A stretch of 41,060 bases of DNA from an uncultured Gemmatimonadota bacterium (GCA_946480295.1 CAMLIT010000025.1:1-41060); one strand, 5' to 3'; positions 27,644 to 36,514 are shown, counted from the first letter of the stretch. Translations and numbers: made by a program. Notes: generated from the sequence alone by a model not told the origin.

Positions 27644-28480
27644 ATGGCGACCGAACAGACGGAAGAGCAGAAGCCGAGCGACGGCGGGCCGCAGGTCGGG
27701 ACGCGGTTCACCGCCGAGGAGATCCACGAGAACATCTCGAAGGCGGCCAAGGAGGAGATGGGGCGGCCCGCCGGCGAGCTGCTCTGGTCCGGCCTCGCCT
27801 CCGGCCTGCTCATCGGCTTCAGCTTCATCGGCGTGGCGTTCCTCGCGCCGCTCCTGCCCGATCGCCTGCACGGCGTGGCGGCGTTCCTCGCCTATCCGCT
27901 CGGCTTCGTCTTCGTCGTGCTCGCGCGGCATCAGCTCTTCACCGAGAACACGCTCGAGCCGGTGATCCCGGTGCTGGAGCGGCGGGACCGGCACACCCTG
28001 CACAAGCTGCTGCGCCTGTGGGGGCTTGTCCTGCCGGCGAACCTCGCCGGCGCGCTGGCGTTCGCGCTGGTGCTCGCGCACACCCAGGCGCTCGAACCGG
28101 AGCTCCAGTCGTCGCTGCTCGACGTGGCGCGCCGGTCGACGGCGGGGGGCTTCGCCCTGGTCTTCTACCGGGCGATCTGGGCGGGGTGGCTCGTGGCGCT
28201 CATGGCCTGGCTCATCGCGTCGACGCGCGAGACGCTCGCGCAGATCGCGCTCGTCTGGCTCACCACCGGCCCGATCGCGGCGCTCGGCTTCAAGCACTCG
28301 ATCGCCGGCGCGGTGGAGTGCTTCTACCAGGCGGCGGTGGGCGGCGCGTCGTGGGGGCAGATGCTCTTCGGGTTCGAGCTGCCGGCGCTGATCGGCAACG
28401 TCCTCGGCGGCGTGGTGCTCGTGGCGCTCGTGAACCACGGCCAGGTGAGCGGCCGGGAGCGCGAGGCGCCGGCGACGTAG
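27644..28480 (+). CDS. Formate/nitrite transporter (FNT) family channel
   Basis: The product has 278 residues, with about 35 polar residues first and then six membrane helices. The pore motif FKHSIAGAVECFYQAAVG, with its conserved histidine, and QLFTENTLEP are hallmarks of the FNT family, which passes formate, nitrite or similar small anions. The exact substrate is not given by sequence. The position between two alcohol-dehydrogenase operons makes formate attractive, because XoxF-type enzymes can produce it from methanol (inference). A short GC hairpin (27589-27605) lies between it and the DUF502 gene. Confidence 0.88.
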   Translation: MATEQTEEQKPSDGGPQVGTRFTAEEIHENISKAAKEEMGRPAGELLWSGLASGLLIGFSFIGVAFLAPLLPDRLHGVAAFLAYPLGFVFVVLARHQLFTENTLEPVIPVLERRDRHTLHKLLRLWGLVLPANLAGALAFALVLAHTQALEPELQSSLLDVARRSTAGGFALVFYRAIWAGWLVALMAWLIASTRETLAQIALVWLTTGPIAALGFKHSIAGAVECFYQAAVGGASWGQMLFGFELPALIGNVLGGVVLVALVNHGQVSGREREAPAT

Positions 28481-28597
28481 CGCGGCCGGCAGCGTCTCCC
28501 GCGCGCCGCGCTCTGCGGGGAAACCGCGCGGCGCGATCGGGTCCCGGTCCGCGCATTGCGAACGCCGCGCCTCATCCCGCATGGGTGAGGCAATCAT

Positions 28598-29359
28598 ATG
28601 CAGCATCAATATTCTCGCGCGGCCTGCCGGGCCGCGACCGTGGCGCTCGCGCTCGTTCCCGCCTTCCTGCCGGCCGCGAGCGCCGCCGCGCAGCAGGGCG
28701 GGAAGTCCTGCACCATCATCTGCGCGCCGACCGTGATCTTCGGGATCGGGGAGGATCGCACCCACGTCTTCGGCGGGCCGACCGTGCGCAACGACAGCAC
28801 CGGCGTCGTCTCGAAGGTGCCGTCGCAGTCGGTGATGCTCCTCCAGTTCGTGTCGATCGCGAAGACGGCCGTACCGCACCTGCAGCTCTACGTCAGCGCG
28901 ACCTGGCTGCCGACGGCGAGGAGCCGCGCCAATCCCTTCACGGAGTACACGGCGAACCAGGTGGGCGAGGACAGGATCCGCGCGAACGAGATGACGCTTT
29001 CCGGGGGCGCCATGATCGAGCTCCTCCCGAAGGACGCGACGAAGGGCTGGTTCGGCGTCAACGGCTATTTCGCCGACCTGCTGAGCCCCGCCGCGCGCCC
29101 GAGCGACGCCAGCGCGTACACGCACAAGCTCGACCTCGGCGCGCTCGCGCTGCTCTACCCGTTCGCGGGGCTCGACAGCACGAGCGCGCTGCGGAAGAGC
29201 GGCATCTTCGCCACGCTCACCCTGGACTACGTCGCCACCGGGCTGCCGAGGGCGGGCGACACCGTGCCGAAGGGGCGCACCTTCCTCACCGCGGCGAAGC
29301 CGGCGGCGCTGATCGGGACGATCGCCATCCCGGTCGCACCGCTCTTCCAGTCGAAGTAG
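28598..29359 (+). CDS. Secreted protein of unknown function
   Basis: The 253 residues start with a clear signal peptide (ending ASAAAQQGG). Two cysteines in SCTIICAPT follow. The remainder is rich in beta-strand-like alternations and aromatic residues, ending VAPLFQSK. It could be an outer-membrane or periplasmic beta protein. I recognise no family. No partner is co-oriented within 100 bases. It converges on the SMP-30-like gene over a shared hairpin. Confidence 0.65.
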   Translation: MQHQYSRAACRAATVALALVPAFLPAASAAAQQGGKSCTIICAPTVIFGIGEDRTHVFGGPTVRNDSTGVVSKVPSQSVMLLQFVSIAKTAVPHLQLYVSATWLPTARSRANPFTEYTANQVGEDRIRANEMTLSGGAMIELLPKDATKGWFGVNGYFADLLSPAARPSDASAYTHKLDLGALALLYPFAGLDSTSALRKSGIFATLTLDYVATGLPRAGDTVPKGRTFLTAAKPAALIGTIAIPVAPLFQSK

Positions 29360-29369
29360 CTGCGGGCTC

Positions 29370-29394
29370 CGGCGGCGCCTATCGAGCGCCGCCG
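29370..29394. terminator. Hairpin between convergent genes
   Basis: The 9-base arms cggcggcgc (29370-29378) and gcgccgccg (29386-29394) enclose a 7-base loop. It lies 11 bases after the plus-strand stop and covers the last codons of the minus-strand gene. It probably serves both; there is no T-tract. Confidence 0.45.
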
Positions 29395-30389
29395 CCGGCC
29401 CGCGGCACCTGGTAGAAGTCCACCGTGTTCGCGCTCAGCAGCGGGATCGCCACGCGCATCGTTCTCGGGTCGACGTGCAGGTCGGCGGGGCTGGGCAGCC
29501 CGCCGGCGACGACCTTCGTCAGCGAGTCGCCGCGCAGGACGTACAGGCTCGAGTCCGCCCAGCTCGAGACGAGCGTCCGCCCGTCGGGGAGCCACTCGCA
29601 GCCGTCGAACTGGCCGGCGCCGCTCGCGACGTGCTCCACCTTCCGGGCCCCCGGGGCCCACGAGGTGATCGCCTTGCCCGTGAAGCCGACGATGAGGAAG
29701 CGCTTCCGCGCGGCGTCCCACGAGATGCCGTCGGCGCCTTCCATCGCCGAGTCCTGCACGGCGACCGCCGGCTTCAGCCCCGGTCCGATGACGAAGATCT
29801 TGTCGACGCCCGCCTTCTTCGGGTTGCCGTCCGGCCCCGGCTGCACGGCCGTGTCGGTGATGTACACGCGACCGTCCGGCCCGACGGTGATCGCGTTGAG
29901 GAGCAGCGCGTGCAGCGGACGCAGGTTCACGTTGGCGAGCGGCTTGCCCGTGTGCTTGTCGAGCGCGCGCGCCACGTCGATGTCGGCGACCCAGATCGTG
30001 TCGCCGTGAAGGGCGAGCCCCTTCGGGCCGTCGAGCACGGCGCCGTTCACGCCGCTCTTGATGTAGTGCAGCGAGTCGAGCGTGCCGTCGGCCTTCAGCC
30101 GGCTGATGAAGCCGTTGTGGTCCTTCGCGAAGGAGTCGCCCCCGATGTTCGACACGTACCAGACGTTCTCCGTGGAATCGAAGACCGCGGATTCCGGCGA
30201 GGAGAATCCCGTCGTCTGGCCGACGCGGGTGAAGGCGCCCCCGGCGGCGACCGCGCTCGGCGGCGCGGTGGTCTTCGTGGTATCCGTCTGCGCGATCGGC
30301 TTGCCGCCGCGGCTGCAGCCGAGGACGACGAGAAGGAGCGCCGCGGCGCGGCAGCGGCGCGGCATGGGACGCGGGTGCGGTATGGACAT
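29379..30389 (-). CDS. SMP-30/gluconolactonase-like beta-propeller lipoprotein
   Basis: The 336 residues have a signal peptide ending LLLVVLGC (Cys25, lipoprotein). It is a six-bladed propeller of the SMP-30/lactonase or NHL kind, with repeats such as SPESAVFDSTENVWYVSN, GPKGLALHGDTIWVAD, AITVGPDGRVYITD and PSPADLHVDP. Members of the SMP-30 group hydrolyse lactones with a divalent metal, but others only bind. It is divergent from the PQQ dehydrogenase at 30609, so it could process that enzyme's product (inference). Confidence 0.72.
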   Translation of the reverse strand: MSIPHPRPMPRRCRAAALLLVVLGCSRGGKPIAQTDTTKTTAPPSAVAAGGAFTRVGQTTGFSSPESAVFDSTENVWYVSNIGGDSFAKDHNGFISRLKADGTLDSLHYIKSGVNGAVLDGPKGLALHGDTIWVADIDVARALDKHTGKPLANVNLRPLHALLLNAITVGPDGRVYITDTAVQPGPDGNPKKAGVDKIFVIGPGLKPAVAVQDSAMEGADGISWDAARKRFLIVGFTGKAITSWAPGARKVEHVASGAGQFDGCEWLPDGRTLVSSWADSSLYVLRGDSLTKVVAGGLPSPADLHVDPRTMRVAIPLLSANTVDFYQVPRAGGGAR

Positions 30390-30608
30390 GCGACGAGCCT
30401 CGACTGAAGGTGCGATCGGATCGCCTCAAGCCTCGCGCCACCGGGCACGGCGACGACGGGGCGCCACGGCGCACGGCGCCAGGCGGGGTGCCGTGCACGC
30501 GCCGCGCGGAAGTTCGATGGGCCGTCAATGAATCGGCGCCGGATTTGCACAGGCCACGTCCGCCGCTGTCGTAGCGGCGGAAATCGAACGAGCCGAGATG
30601 AGGACGCC
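30390..30608. promoter_or_regulatory. Divergent promoter region of the second dehydrogenase operon
   Basis: This 219-base region lies between the minus-strand propeller gene and the plus-strand operon of at least nine genes. It must hold the promoters of both. A TTGCAC at 30545 lies suitably placed as a -35 for the operon, but the -10 would be weak. GAGGA lies just before the ATG at 30609. No palindrome like that of the first operon was seen. Confidence 0.4.
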
Positions 30609-32615
30609 ATGAAGGGACGCGTCGACCGCGCCTGGGTGGTCCCCGTACTCGCGGCCGCGGTCGTGTGTGCCGTGGCCGCCTGCGCTGGGCACGAGCGGGC
30701 GGAGGTCGAGACTGGTGGCGACGTCACGACGTCGCCGATGGACGTGGGTGCCGCCGACAAGGCGCACCGCGACGCCATGGCACGCCCTGACGAGTGGGTG
30801 GAGTACGGGCGCGACTACACGAATCAGCGCTGGTCGCCGCTCGCCCAGCTCACGCCAGCGAACGTGGGCCAGCTCGCCCCGGCGTGGATCGACCACTCGG
30901 GGATCTTCCACGCCTCGGAAACGGGACCCGTCGTCGTGGACGGCGTCATGTACTTCACGACGGCGCTCAATCACGTGATCGCCGTGGACGCCGAGACGGG
31001 CCACCGCAAGTGGGAGTACGCGTACGACTACCAGGGCCACACCGTCGTCGACTGCTGCTCGACGAACAACAAGGGCGTCGCCGTCTACGGCGGCCGCGTG
31101 TACATGGGCACACTCGACGCGCGCCTCGTCGCCCTCGACGCGAGGACGGGGAAGGAGATCTGGAAGGTGCAGGTCGCCGATAACGATCTCGGCTATCACA
31201 TGACCGGCTCGCCGACCGTGATCGACGGCAAGGTGATCACGGGGGTGAGCGGCGGCGAGCAGGGGTGCCGCTGCTACGTCGACGCGTACGACGCCAACGA
31301 CGGCCATCGCGTCTGGCGCTTCTACACGATCCCCAGTCCAGAGCAGGGCGGCTGGTGGGGGAAGTGGCGCACGCACGACGACTGGGGGATGTCGTTCAAC
31401 CGCGACATCGCGCGCGAGAAGGCGGACAGCGCGAAGTACGCCGACGCCTGGCAGCACGGCGGCGGGCCGATGTGGCACCACCCGGCCTACGATCCCGCGC
31501 TCGGCCTCGTCTTCCTGAACATCGGCAACGCCGCGCCGGACAACGACGGCGAGATCCGGCCGGGTGACAACCTCTATACGTCGTCCATCGTCGCCCTCGA
31601 CGTGAAGACGGGGAAGCTGCGCTGGTACTTCCAGGAGGTGTCGCACGACGTCTGGGACTATGACGCGACGACGCCCCCGGTGCTCGTCGACGTGCCCGAC
31701 GCCAACGGCCGCGTGGTGCACGCCGTGGCGGAAGCGGGCAAGGACGGCTTCGTCTACGTCGTCGACCGCGCGACCGGCGCGCCGATCCGCAAGAGCGCGC
31801 CGTACGTCCAGCTCCTCAACTACATGCAGCGGCCGGATACCGCGCACCCGGTGTTCGTCAGCCCCGGCCCGCTCGGCGGCTCCGACTGGAGCCCGACCGC
31901 GTACAGTCCGCAGACCGGCTACCTGTACGTCGACGCGAACTACCTGCCGTTCATGTACTGGGTCAAGCACGAGGATCTGAAGCCGCCCGCGCAGTGGTGG
32001 GGCGGCACCGTCGCCGCGCAGGCGAAGGGCAGCTATGGCGTGGTGAGCGCCGTCGACCTCGCGACGGGCCGCATCGCGTGGCAGACGAAGCTCGCGAAGC
32101 CGGTGATCGCCGGCCTCGTGGCGACGGCGGGCGGCCTCGTGTTCACCGGGACGTCGGACAAGCACTTCATCGCCCTCGACGCGCGGACGGGCCGGCAGCT
32201 CTGGAGCTACGACGCCGATGCGGCGATCAACGCGCCGCCGATCAGCTACGCGATCCACGGCGTGCAGTACGTCGCCGTCGCCGCGACGGGCATCCAGACG
32301 CTCGACACGCCGCGCGGCGACGAGATGATCGCCTTCGCGCTGCCGCACGAGGGGCCGGCGGGGGCGAGCCTGCCCAACGTGCTCGGCACGCACCCCGACA
32401 CGACGCAGATCGGGATCGGCGCGCAGGCGGCCGCCCAGGCGGCGGCCATCGCCGCGAAGAACGGCCAGCCCAGCGCGGCGAACCAGGGCCAGAAGGTGAA
32501 CGTCACGCGGTCCGCGCCGGCGGGCGCCAGCACGGGGGCGAAACCCGCCGCGGGCGCGACGGCCGGCGCGGCGCGCGCGAAGAAGAAGCAGCCGCCGGGG
32601 GGACGGAGACCATGA
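30609..32615 (+). CDS. PQQ-dependent dehydrogenase, divergent type, copy 2
   Basis: The product has 668 residues with a signal peptide ending AVAAC (Cys25, lipoprotein). It is an eight-bladed quinoprotein: vicinal cysteines in VVDCCSTNNKG, GGEQGCRCYVD at the metal-ligand region, GGGPMWHHPAYDP, IGNAAPDNDG, GDNLYTSSIVALDVKTGK and HDVWDYDAT with Asp350 and Asp352. It belongs to a different branch from the three XoxF-like copies (HDVWDYDAT, not DYDGVN). The C-terminal 80 or so residues are a low-complexity Ala/Gln/Gly tail ending in a Lys/Arg/Pro-rich patch. The substrate is unknown. The stop overlaps the start of a cytochrome c gene by four bases. Confidence 0.88.
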   Translation: MKGRVDRAWVVPVLAAAVVCAVAACAGHERAEVETGGDVTTSPMDVGAADKAHRDAMARPDEWVEYGRDYTNQRWSPLAQLTPANVGQLAPAWIDHSGIFHASETGPVVVDGVMYFTTALNHVIAVDAETGHRKWEYAYDYQGHTVVDCCSTNNKGVAVYGGRVYMGTLDARLVALDARTGKEIWKVQVADNDLGYHMTGSPTVIDGKVITGVSGGEQGCRCYVDAYDANDGHRVWRFYTIPSPEQGGWWGKWRTHDDWGMSFNRDIAREKADSAKYADAWQHGGGPMWHHPAYDPALGLVFLNIGNAAPDNDGEIRPGDNLYTSSIVALDVKTGKLRWYFQEVSHDVWDYDATTPPVLVDVPDANGRVVHAVAEAGKDGFVYVVDRATGAPIRKSAPYVQLLNYMQRPDTAHPVFVSPGPLGGSDWSPTAYSPQTGYLYVDANYLPFMYWVKHEDLKPPAQWWGGTVAAQAKGSYGVVSAVDLATGRIAWQTKLAKPVIAGLVATAGGLVFTGTSDKHFIALDARTGRQLWSYDADAAINAPPISYAIHGVQYVAVAATGIQTLDTPRGDEMIAFALPHEGPAGASLPNVLGTHPDTTQIGIGAQAAAQAAAIAAKNGQPSAANQGQKVNVTRSAPAGASTGAKPAAGATAGAARAKKKQPPGGRRP

Positions 32616-33205
32616 GACGGATCACGCGATGGGCATGGTTCGCCGTCCTCGCCGCCGCGGCGGCATCGCCCCTGCTCGCGCAGGGCGAGCACACCCAGCA
32701 GCCGAACGGGCCGGGGACGCGCCAGCCGACGATCCAGACGCACGACGACCTGCAGCCGGCGACGCTGCCGCCGCCGCCGACGGGGATGACGCTCGACGAC
32801 ATCGTGAGCGGCGACAGCATCTACCACGGCAAGGGCAACTGCTTCGCCTGCCACGGCGTCGAGGCGGAAGGGGTGCCCGCCGCCGGCGACGCGCTCACCG
32901 TCGCGCTCAACTGGGCGCAGTACGACTGGCACTCGATCGACTCGCTCATCGACCGCGGCATCCCGCAGACGCTCACGCGCAGTCCGATCCAGATGCCGCC
33001 GCGCGGCGGCAAGTCGAACCTGACGGAGGAGGAGACGGAGCGGGTGGCGGCGTACATCTGGGCGATCAGCCAGACGCGCGGCGAGCCCTGGCCGGGCGGC
33101 CACACCTCGCATGCCGGGATGCTGCCGGTCGGCGCGGACAAGGGCACGGCGACGCGCGCGCTGATCCGGGCGCGCGCGCCCGGCGAGAAGAGACCACCGC
33201 AATGA
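32612..33205 (+). CDS. Periplasmic c-type cytochrome
   Basis: The 197 residues have an ordinary signal peptide (SPLLAQ) rather than a lipobox, the only cytochrome here so built. One heme site, CFACH, is visible, and a methionine in IQMPPRGG is the likely second ligand. It lies between PQQ dehydrogenases 2 and 3 with four-base overlaps at both ends, so it is probably the electron acceptor of dehydrogenase 2. It is not closely related to the three lipoprotein cytochromes in the window. Confidence 0.85.
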   Translation: MRRITRWAWFAVLAAAAASPLLAQGEHTQQPNGPGTRQPTIQTHDDLQPATLPPPPTGMTLDDIVSGDSIYHGKGNCFACHGVEAEGVPAAGDALTVALNWAQYDWHSIDSLIDRGIPQTLTRSPIQMPPRGGKSNLTEEETERVAAYIWAISQTRGEPWPGGHTSHAGMLPVGADKGTATRALIRARAPGEKRPPQ

Positions 33206-35013
33206 GGCGGATGATGCGAACGTCCATCGGCGCGGCCATCGGTCGCGCGGCGATGCTGCCCGCGGGCATCGCGGTCGTGATGCTCGGCGCGTGCATGGGC
33301 CAGAAGGACCGCGGGCTCGCGCCGATCCAGGAGCAGGGGCGCGTGCAGTCCGAGGCCGGCGGCGAGATCGCTGCGGGGGCGACGACGAGCCCGCCCGGCG
33401 AGTGGCAGACGCAGGGCGAGAACAGCGCGCTCACGCGCTACAGCCCACTCGCGCAGATCACGACGGCGAACGCCGGCCAGCTCAAGCTCGCGTGGACCTT
33501 CGCCACCGGCGCGCTGCGCGGACACGAAGGGGCGCCGATCGTCGCCAACAACACGATGTACCTGGTGACGCCGTACCCGAACGTCGCCTACGCCCTCGAC
33601 TTGACGAAGCCGGGCACCGTGAAGTGGCAGTACCGCCCGAACACCGATCCGTGGTCCGTCGGCGTGGCGTGCTGCGACGTCGTGAATCGCGGCTGGACGT
33701 ACGATGCCGGGAAGCTGTTCTACAACCTGCTGGACGACCGCACCATCGCGCTCGACGCCAACACCGGCAAGCTGCTCTGGGAGACGAAGCTCGCCGACGT
33801 GAACGAGGGGATCACGATGACCATGGCCCCCATGGTCGCGAAGGGAAAGGTCTTCGTCGGCAATTCGGGGGGCGAGATGGGCGCGCGCGGCTGGATCACG
33901 GCGCTCGACGAGAACACCGGCAAGGTGCTCTGGCGCGCGTACAGCACGGGGCCCGACAGCGACGTGAAGATCGGTCCGCGCTTCCATGCCTTCTATCCGA
34001 AGGATCGCGGCAAGGACCTCGGCGTGAAGACGTGGCCGCCCGACGGGTGGAAGCACGGCGCCGGCACGGTGTGGGGATGGATCTCGTACGATCCACAGCT
34101 GAACCTGATCTACTACGGCACGAGCAACCCGGGGCCGTGGAACCAGGACCAGCGGCCGGGCGACAACAAGTGGACGTCGACGATCTTCGCGCGCGATCCC
34201 GACACCGGCGACGCGATCTGGGCGTACCAGGTGACGCCCCATGACCTCTGGGACTACGACGGCGTCAACGAGAGCATCCTCGTCGACCTGCCGATCCAGG
34301 GGCGCATGCGGAAGGTCCTCGTCCACTTCGACCGCAACGCGTTCGCGTACACGATGGATCGCGAGACGGGCGAGGTGCTCGTCGCGCAGCCCTTCTCGCA
34401 CCTCAACTGGGCGACCGGGGTGGACCTGAAGACCGGCGTGCCGGCGGTGGTGCCGTCGAAGCGCACGCACCAGGGCGTCACGGTGCAGAACATCTGCCCG
34501 CCCGACATCGGCGGGAAGGACGAACAGCCGGCCGCGTTCTCGCCGCGCACGGGACTCTTCTACGTGCCGACGAACAACGAGTGCATGGACTACACGGGCT
34601 ACGAGGCGAGCTACATCGCCGGCACGCCGTACTGGGGCGCCCAGGTCCAGCGCCACGCCGGCCCGGGCGGCTACCGCGGCGCCTTCATCGCGTGGGACGC
34701 AGCGACGGGGCGCACGGTCTGGTCGATCCCCGACAAGTTCCTCGTCTACAGCGGCGCGCTGGCCACCGCGGGGGACGTGGTCTTCTACGGCACCGTCGAG
34801 GGCTGGTTCCGCGCGGTGGATGCGCGGACGGGGAAGATCCTCTGGCAGTTCCGCTGCGGCTCGGGGATCATCGGCGCGCCGATCACGTACACGGGCCCCG
34901 ACGGCAAGCAGTACGTCGCCATCCTCAGCGGCGTGGGCGGCGCGGCGGGCGTGGACAGCAAGGTGAAGGGATACCCGGCCGAGGGAGGGATGCTGTATGT
35001 CTTCTCGCTCTAG
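33202..35013 (+). CDS. PQQ-dependent alcohol dehydrogenase, XoxF-like, copy 3
   Basis: The product has 603 residues with a lipobox VMLGAC (Cys31). It carries the same features as copy 1: GVACCDVVNRG, GNSGGEMGARGW, SNPGPWN, GDNKWTS and WDYDGVN with Asp351 and Asp353, the lanthanide-type pair. It is more like copy 4 than copy 1 in several phrases (for example NLLDDRTIALDAN and AYSTGPDSDVKI). xoxJ copy B follows with a 17-base overlap, as in the first operon. The start is at an ATGA overlapping the stop of the cytochrome gene. Confidence 0.92.
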   Translation: MRRMMRTSIGAAIGRAAMLPAGIAVVMLGACMGQKDRGLAPIQEQGRVQSEAGGEIAAGATTSPPGEWQTQGENSALTRYSPLAQITTANAGQLKLAWTFATGALRGHEGAPIVANNTMYLVTPYPNVAYALDLTKPGTVKWQYRPNTDPWSVGVACCDVVNRGWTYDAGKLFYNLLDDRTIALDANTGKLLWETKLADVNEGITMTMAPMVAKGKVFVGNSGGEMGARGWITALDENTGKVLWRAYSTGPDSDVKIGPRFHAFYPKDRGKDLGVKTWPPDGWKHGAGTVWGWISYDPQLNLIYYGTSNPGPWNQDQRPGDNKWTSTIFARDPDTGDAIWAYQVTPHDLWDYDGVNESILVDLPIQGRMRKVLVHFDRNAFAYTMDRETGEVLVAQPFSHLNWATGVDLKTGVPAVVPSKRTHQGVTVQNICPPDIGGKDEQPAAFSPRTGLFYVPTNNECMDYTGYEASYIAGTPYWGAQVQRHAGPGGYRGAFIAWDAATGRTVWSIPDKFLVYSGALATAGDVVFYGTVEGWFRAVDARTGKILWQFRCGSGIIGAPITYTGPDGKQYVAILSGVGGAAGVDSKVKGYPAEGGMLYVFSL

Positions 35014-35917
35014 CGCGGGACGAGGGACGAGGGACGCGCGGCGCGTGAGCGCCGCTCTCCTGGCGGTCATCGTCGTCGCCGGCGGCGTCACGCTGGGCGC
35101 GCGGAGGCTCGAGGGGAGAGGCACCGGCGCGTCCCGCGTCGCTCGTCCCGCGTCCCCTCACTCGTCCCTCGTCCCTCGTCCCTCGTCCCTCCGGGTCTGC
35201 GCCGACCCGAACAACCTCCCGTTCTCCAATCGCGCGGGCCAGGGCTTCGAGAACCGGATCGCCGCGCTCGTGGCGCGCGACCTCGGCGACAGCGTCGCCT
35301 ACACGTGGTGGCCGCAGCGGCGGGCGTGGGTGCGGAACACGATCGGGGCGGGGAAGTGCGACGTGGCGATCGGGGTGCCGGCCGGCTTCGGCCCGCTGCT
35401 CACGACGCGGCCGTACTACCGCTCGACGTACGTCTTCGTCTCGCGCGCCGACCGGCACTACGGGCTGTCGTCGCTCGACGACCCGCGGCTGCGGCGGCTC
35501 CGCATCGGGCTGCACTTCATCGGGACCGACTACGACAATCCGCCCCCCGCGCACGCCCTCGGCGACCGCGGGATCGTGCGGAACGTCGTCGGCTACAGCA
35601 TCTACGGCAACTACGCCGATCCCAACCCGCCGGCGCGGCTGATCGACGCCGTGGCGACGGGGGACGTGGACGTCGCCATCGCCTGGGGGCCGCTCGCCGG
35701 CTACTTCGCCGAACACGAGCCGACGCGGCTCGCCGTCTCGCCGATCCGGCCGGCGGTGGACCCGCGCACCGGCACCGCGTTCGTCTTTCCGATCGCGATC
35801 GGCGTGCGGCGCGACGATCCGGCGCTGCGCGACTCGCTCCAGCGCGTGCTCGACCGCGACCGGGGGCGGATCCAGCGCATTCTCGCGGACTACGGCGTTC
35901 CCATCGTCGCGCCGTGA
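34997..35917 (+). CDS. xoxJ: XoxJ/MoxJ-type periplasmic binding protein, copy B
   Basis: The 306 residues are clearly paralogous to copy A: VCADPNNLPFSN, YTWWPQRRAWVRNT, YYRSTYVFVSRADRHYG and AIAWGPLAGYF. The ATG has a GAGGGAGGG site inside the end of dehydrogenase 3. The start is immediately followed by a 7-base array (35017-35037) that encodes GRGTRDAR. A longer linker coded by a second array gives RPSSLVPRPSSL. After the linker the two copies align without gaps in the regions compared. The linker is longer than in copy A. Confidence 0.88.
   Translation: MSSRSSAGRGTRDARRVSAALLAVIVVAGGVTLGARRLEGRGTGASRVARPASPHSSLVPRPSSLRVCADPNNLPFSNRAGQGFENRIAALVARDLGDSVAYTWWPQRRAWVRNTIGAGKCDVAIGVPAGFGPLLTTRPYYRSTYVFVSRADRHYGLSSLDDPRLRRLRIGLHFIGTDYDNPPPAHALGDRGIVRNVVGYSIYGNYADPNPPARLIDAVATGDVDVAIAWGPLAGYFAEHEPTRLAVSPIRPAVDPRTGTAFVFPIAIGVRRDDPALRDSLQRVLDRDRGRIQRILADYGVPIVAP
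35017..35037. repeat. Heptamer array GGGACGA/GGGACGC in start of xoxJ copy B
   Basis: Three units (gggacga, gggacga, gggacgc) start about twenty bases into the gene. The arrangement mirrors the array at 21399-21419 in copy A. Confidence 0.8.
35164..35191. repeat. In-gene heptamer array GTCCCTC x4 (xoxJ copy B linker)
   Basis: Four perfect gtccctc units are preceded by degenerate units from about 35129. They encode the linker that repeats with a period of seven residues (LVPRPSS), as expected when three 7-base units make 21 bases. Confidence 0.85.
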
Positions 35918-35951
35918 CGGGCGCGGCACCAGCGTGCGGAGGCAAGGTGGA

Positions 35952-36503
35952 ATGCGGAGGGTGATTCGAGGGATGGCGATCGGGGCGGCGGGCGTCGTGC
36001 TCGCGGGCGCGGCGGGCTGCAAGCCGCAGCAGCCGGCGGGGGCGAGCGTGTCGCAGGTGCCGCACGAGCAGATGCCGCAGGTGTCGTACGTCCTGCGCGC
36101 GCCGGAGGGCCCCGTGCCGGGCCTCGCCGTCAGCCAGGTGCAGTCGGCGGTGCACGATCCCTACGCGCAGAACGAAGGGGCGATCGAGCAGGGGCGCTTC
36201 CTCTACATCCGCATGAACTGCGCGTACTGCCACGGCTTCGACGGCACGGGCGGCATGGGGCCCGACCTCACGGACAAGCGCTGGCGCTACGGCGGGAGCG
36301 ACGTGGACATCTTCAGCTCCATCTACCGCGGGCGCGGCCAGGGCATGCCCGCCTGGGGGGCGATGCTCCCCGAGAACCAGATCTGGCAGCTCGTGGCGTA
36401 CGTGAAGTCGTTAGGCGGCGCCAACCCGACGCGCTACAGCCACCTCGGCCAGGGCCAGCCCGACCTCACGCGCAAGACGGCCGCGAACTCGACGAGCCAC
36501 TGA
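35952..36503 (+). CDS. Lipoprotein cytochrome c, paralogue 2
   Basis: The 183 residues start at the ATG at 35952; an in-frame GTG at 35934 is less likely because it adds no recognisable sequence. The signal peptide ends LAGAAGC (Cys23). One heme site CAYCH and a methionine in GMPAWG are visible. The wording RWRYGGSDVDIFSSIYRG and QIWQLVAYVKSLGG is nearly the same as in the gene at 38265 and resembles 19960, so three paralogues exist. It separates xoxJ copy B from dehydrogenase 4. Confidence 0.87.
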   Translation: MRRVIRGMAIGAAGVVLAGAAGCKPQQPAGASVSQVPHEQMPQVSYVLRAPEGPVPGLAVSQVQSAVHDPYAQNEGAIEQGRFLYIRMNCAYCHGFDGTGGMGPDLTDKRWRYGGSDVDIFSSIYRGRGQGMPAWGAMLPENQIWQLVAYVKSLGGANPTRYSHLGQGQPDLTRKTAANSTSH

Positions 36504-36514
36504 GGCGACGAGCC

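Noticed and set aside
32821..35124. 767-codon frame opposite dehydrogenase copy 3, and a similar one at 36434-38617 opposite copy 4
   Set aside because: Both are shadows of the conserved dehydrogenase genes; their similarity to each other only mirrors that of the true genes.
34997..35200. xoxJ copy B as a frameshifted pseudogene because of its repeat-coded N-terminus
   Set aside because: The frame is open from a well-placed start with a ribosome site through the whole mature domain, and copy A has the same layout.
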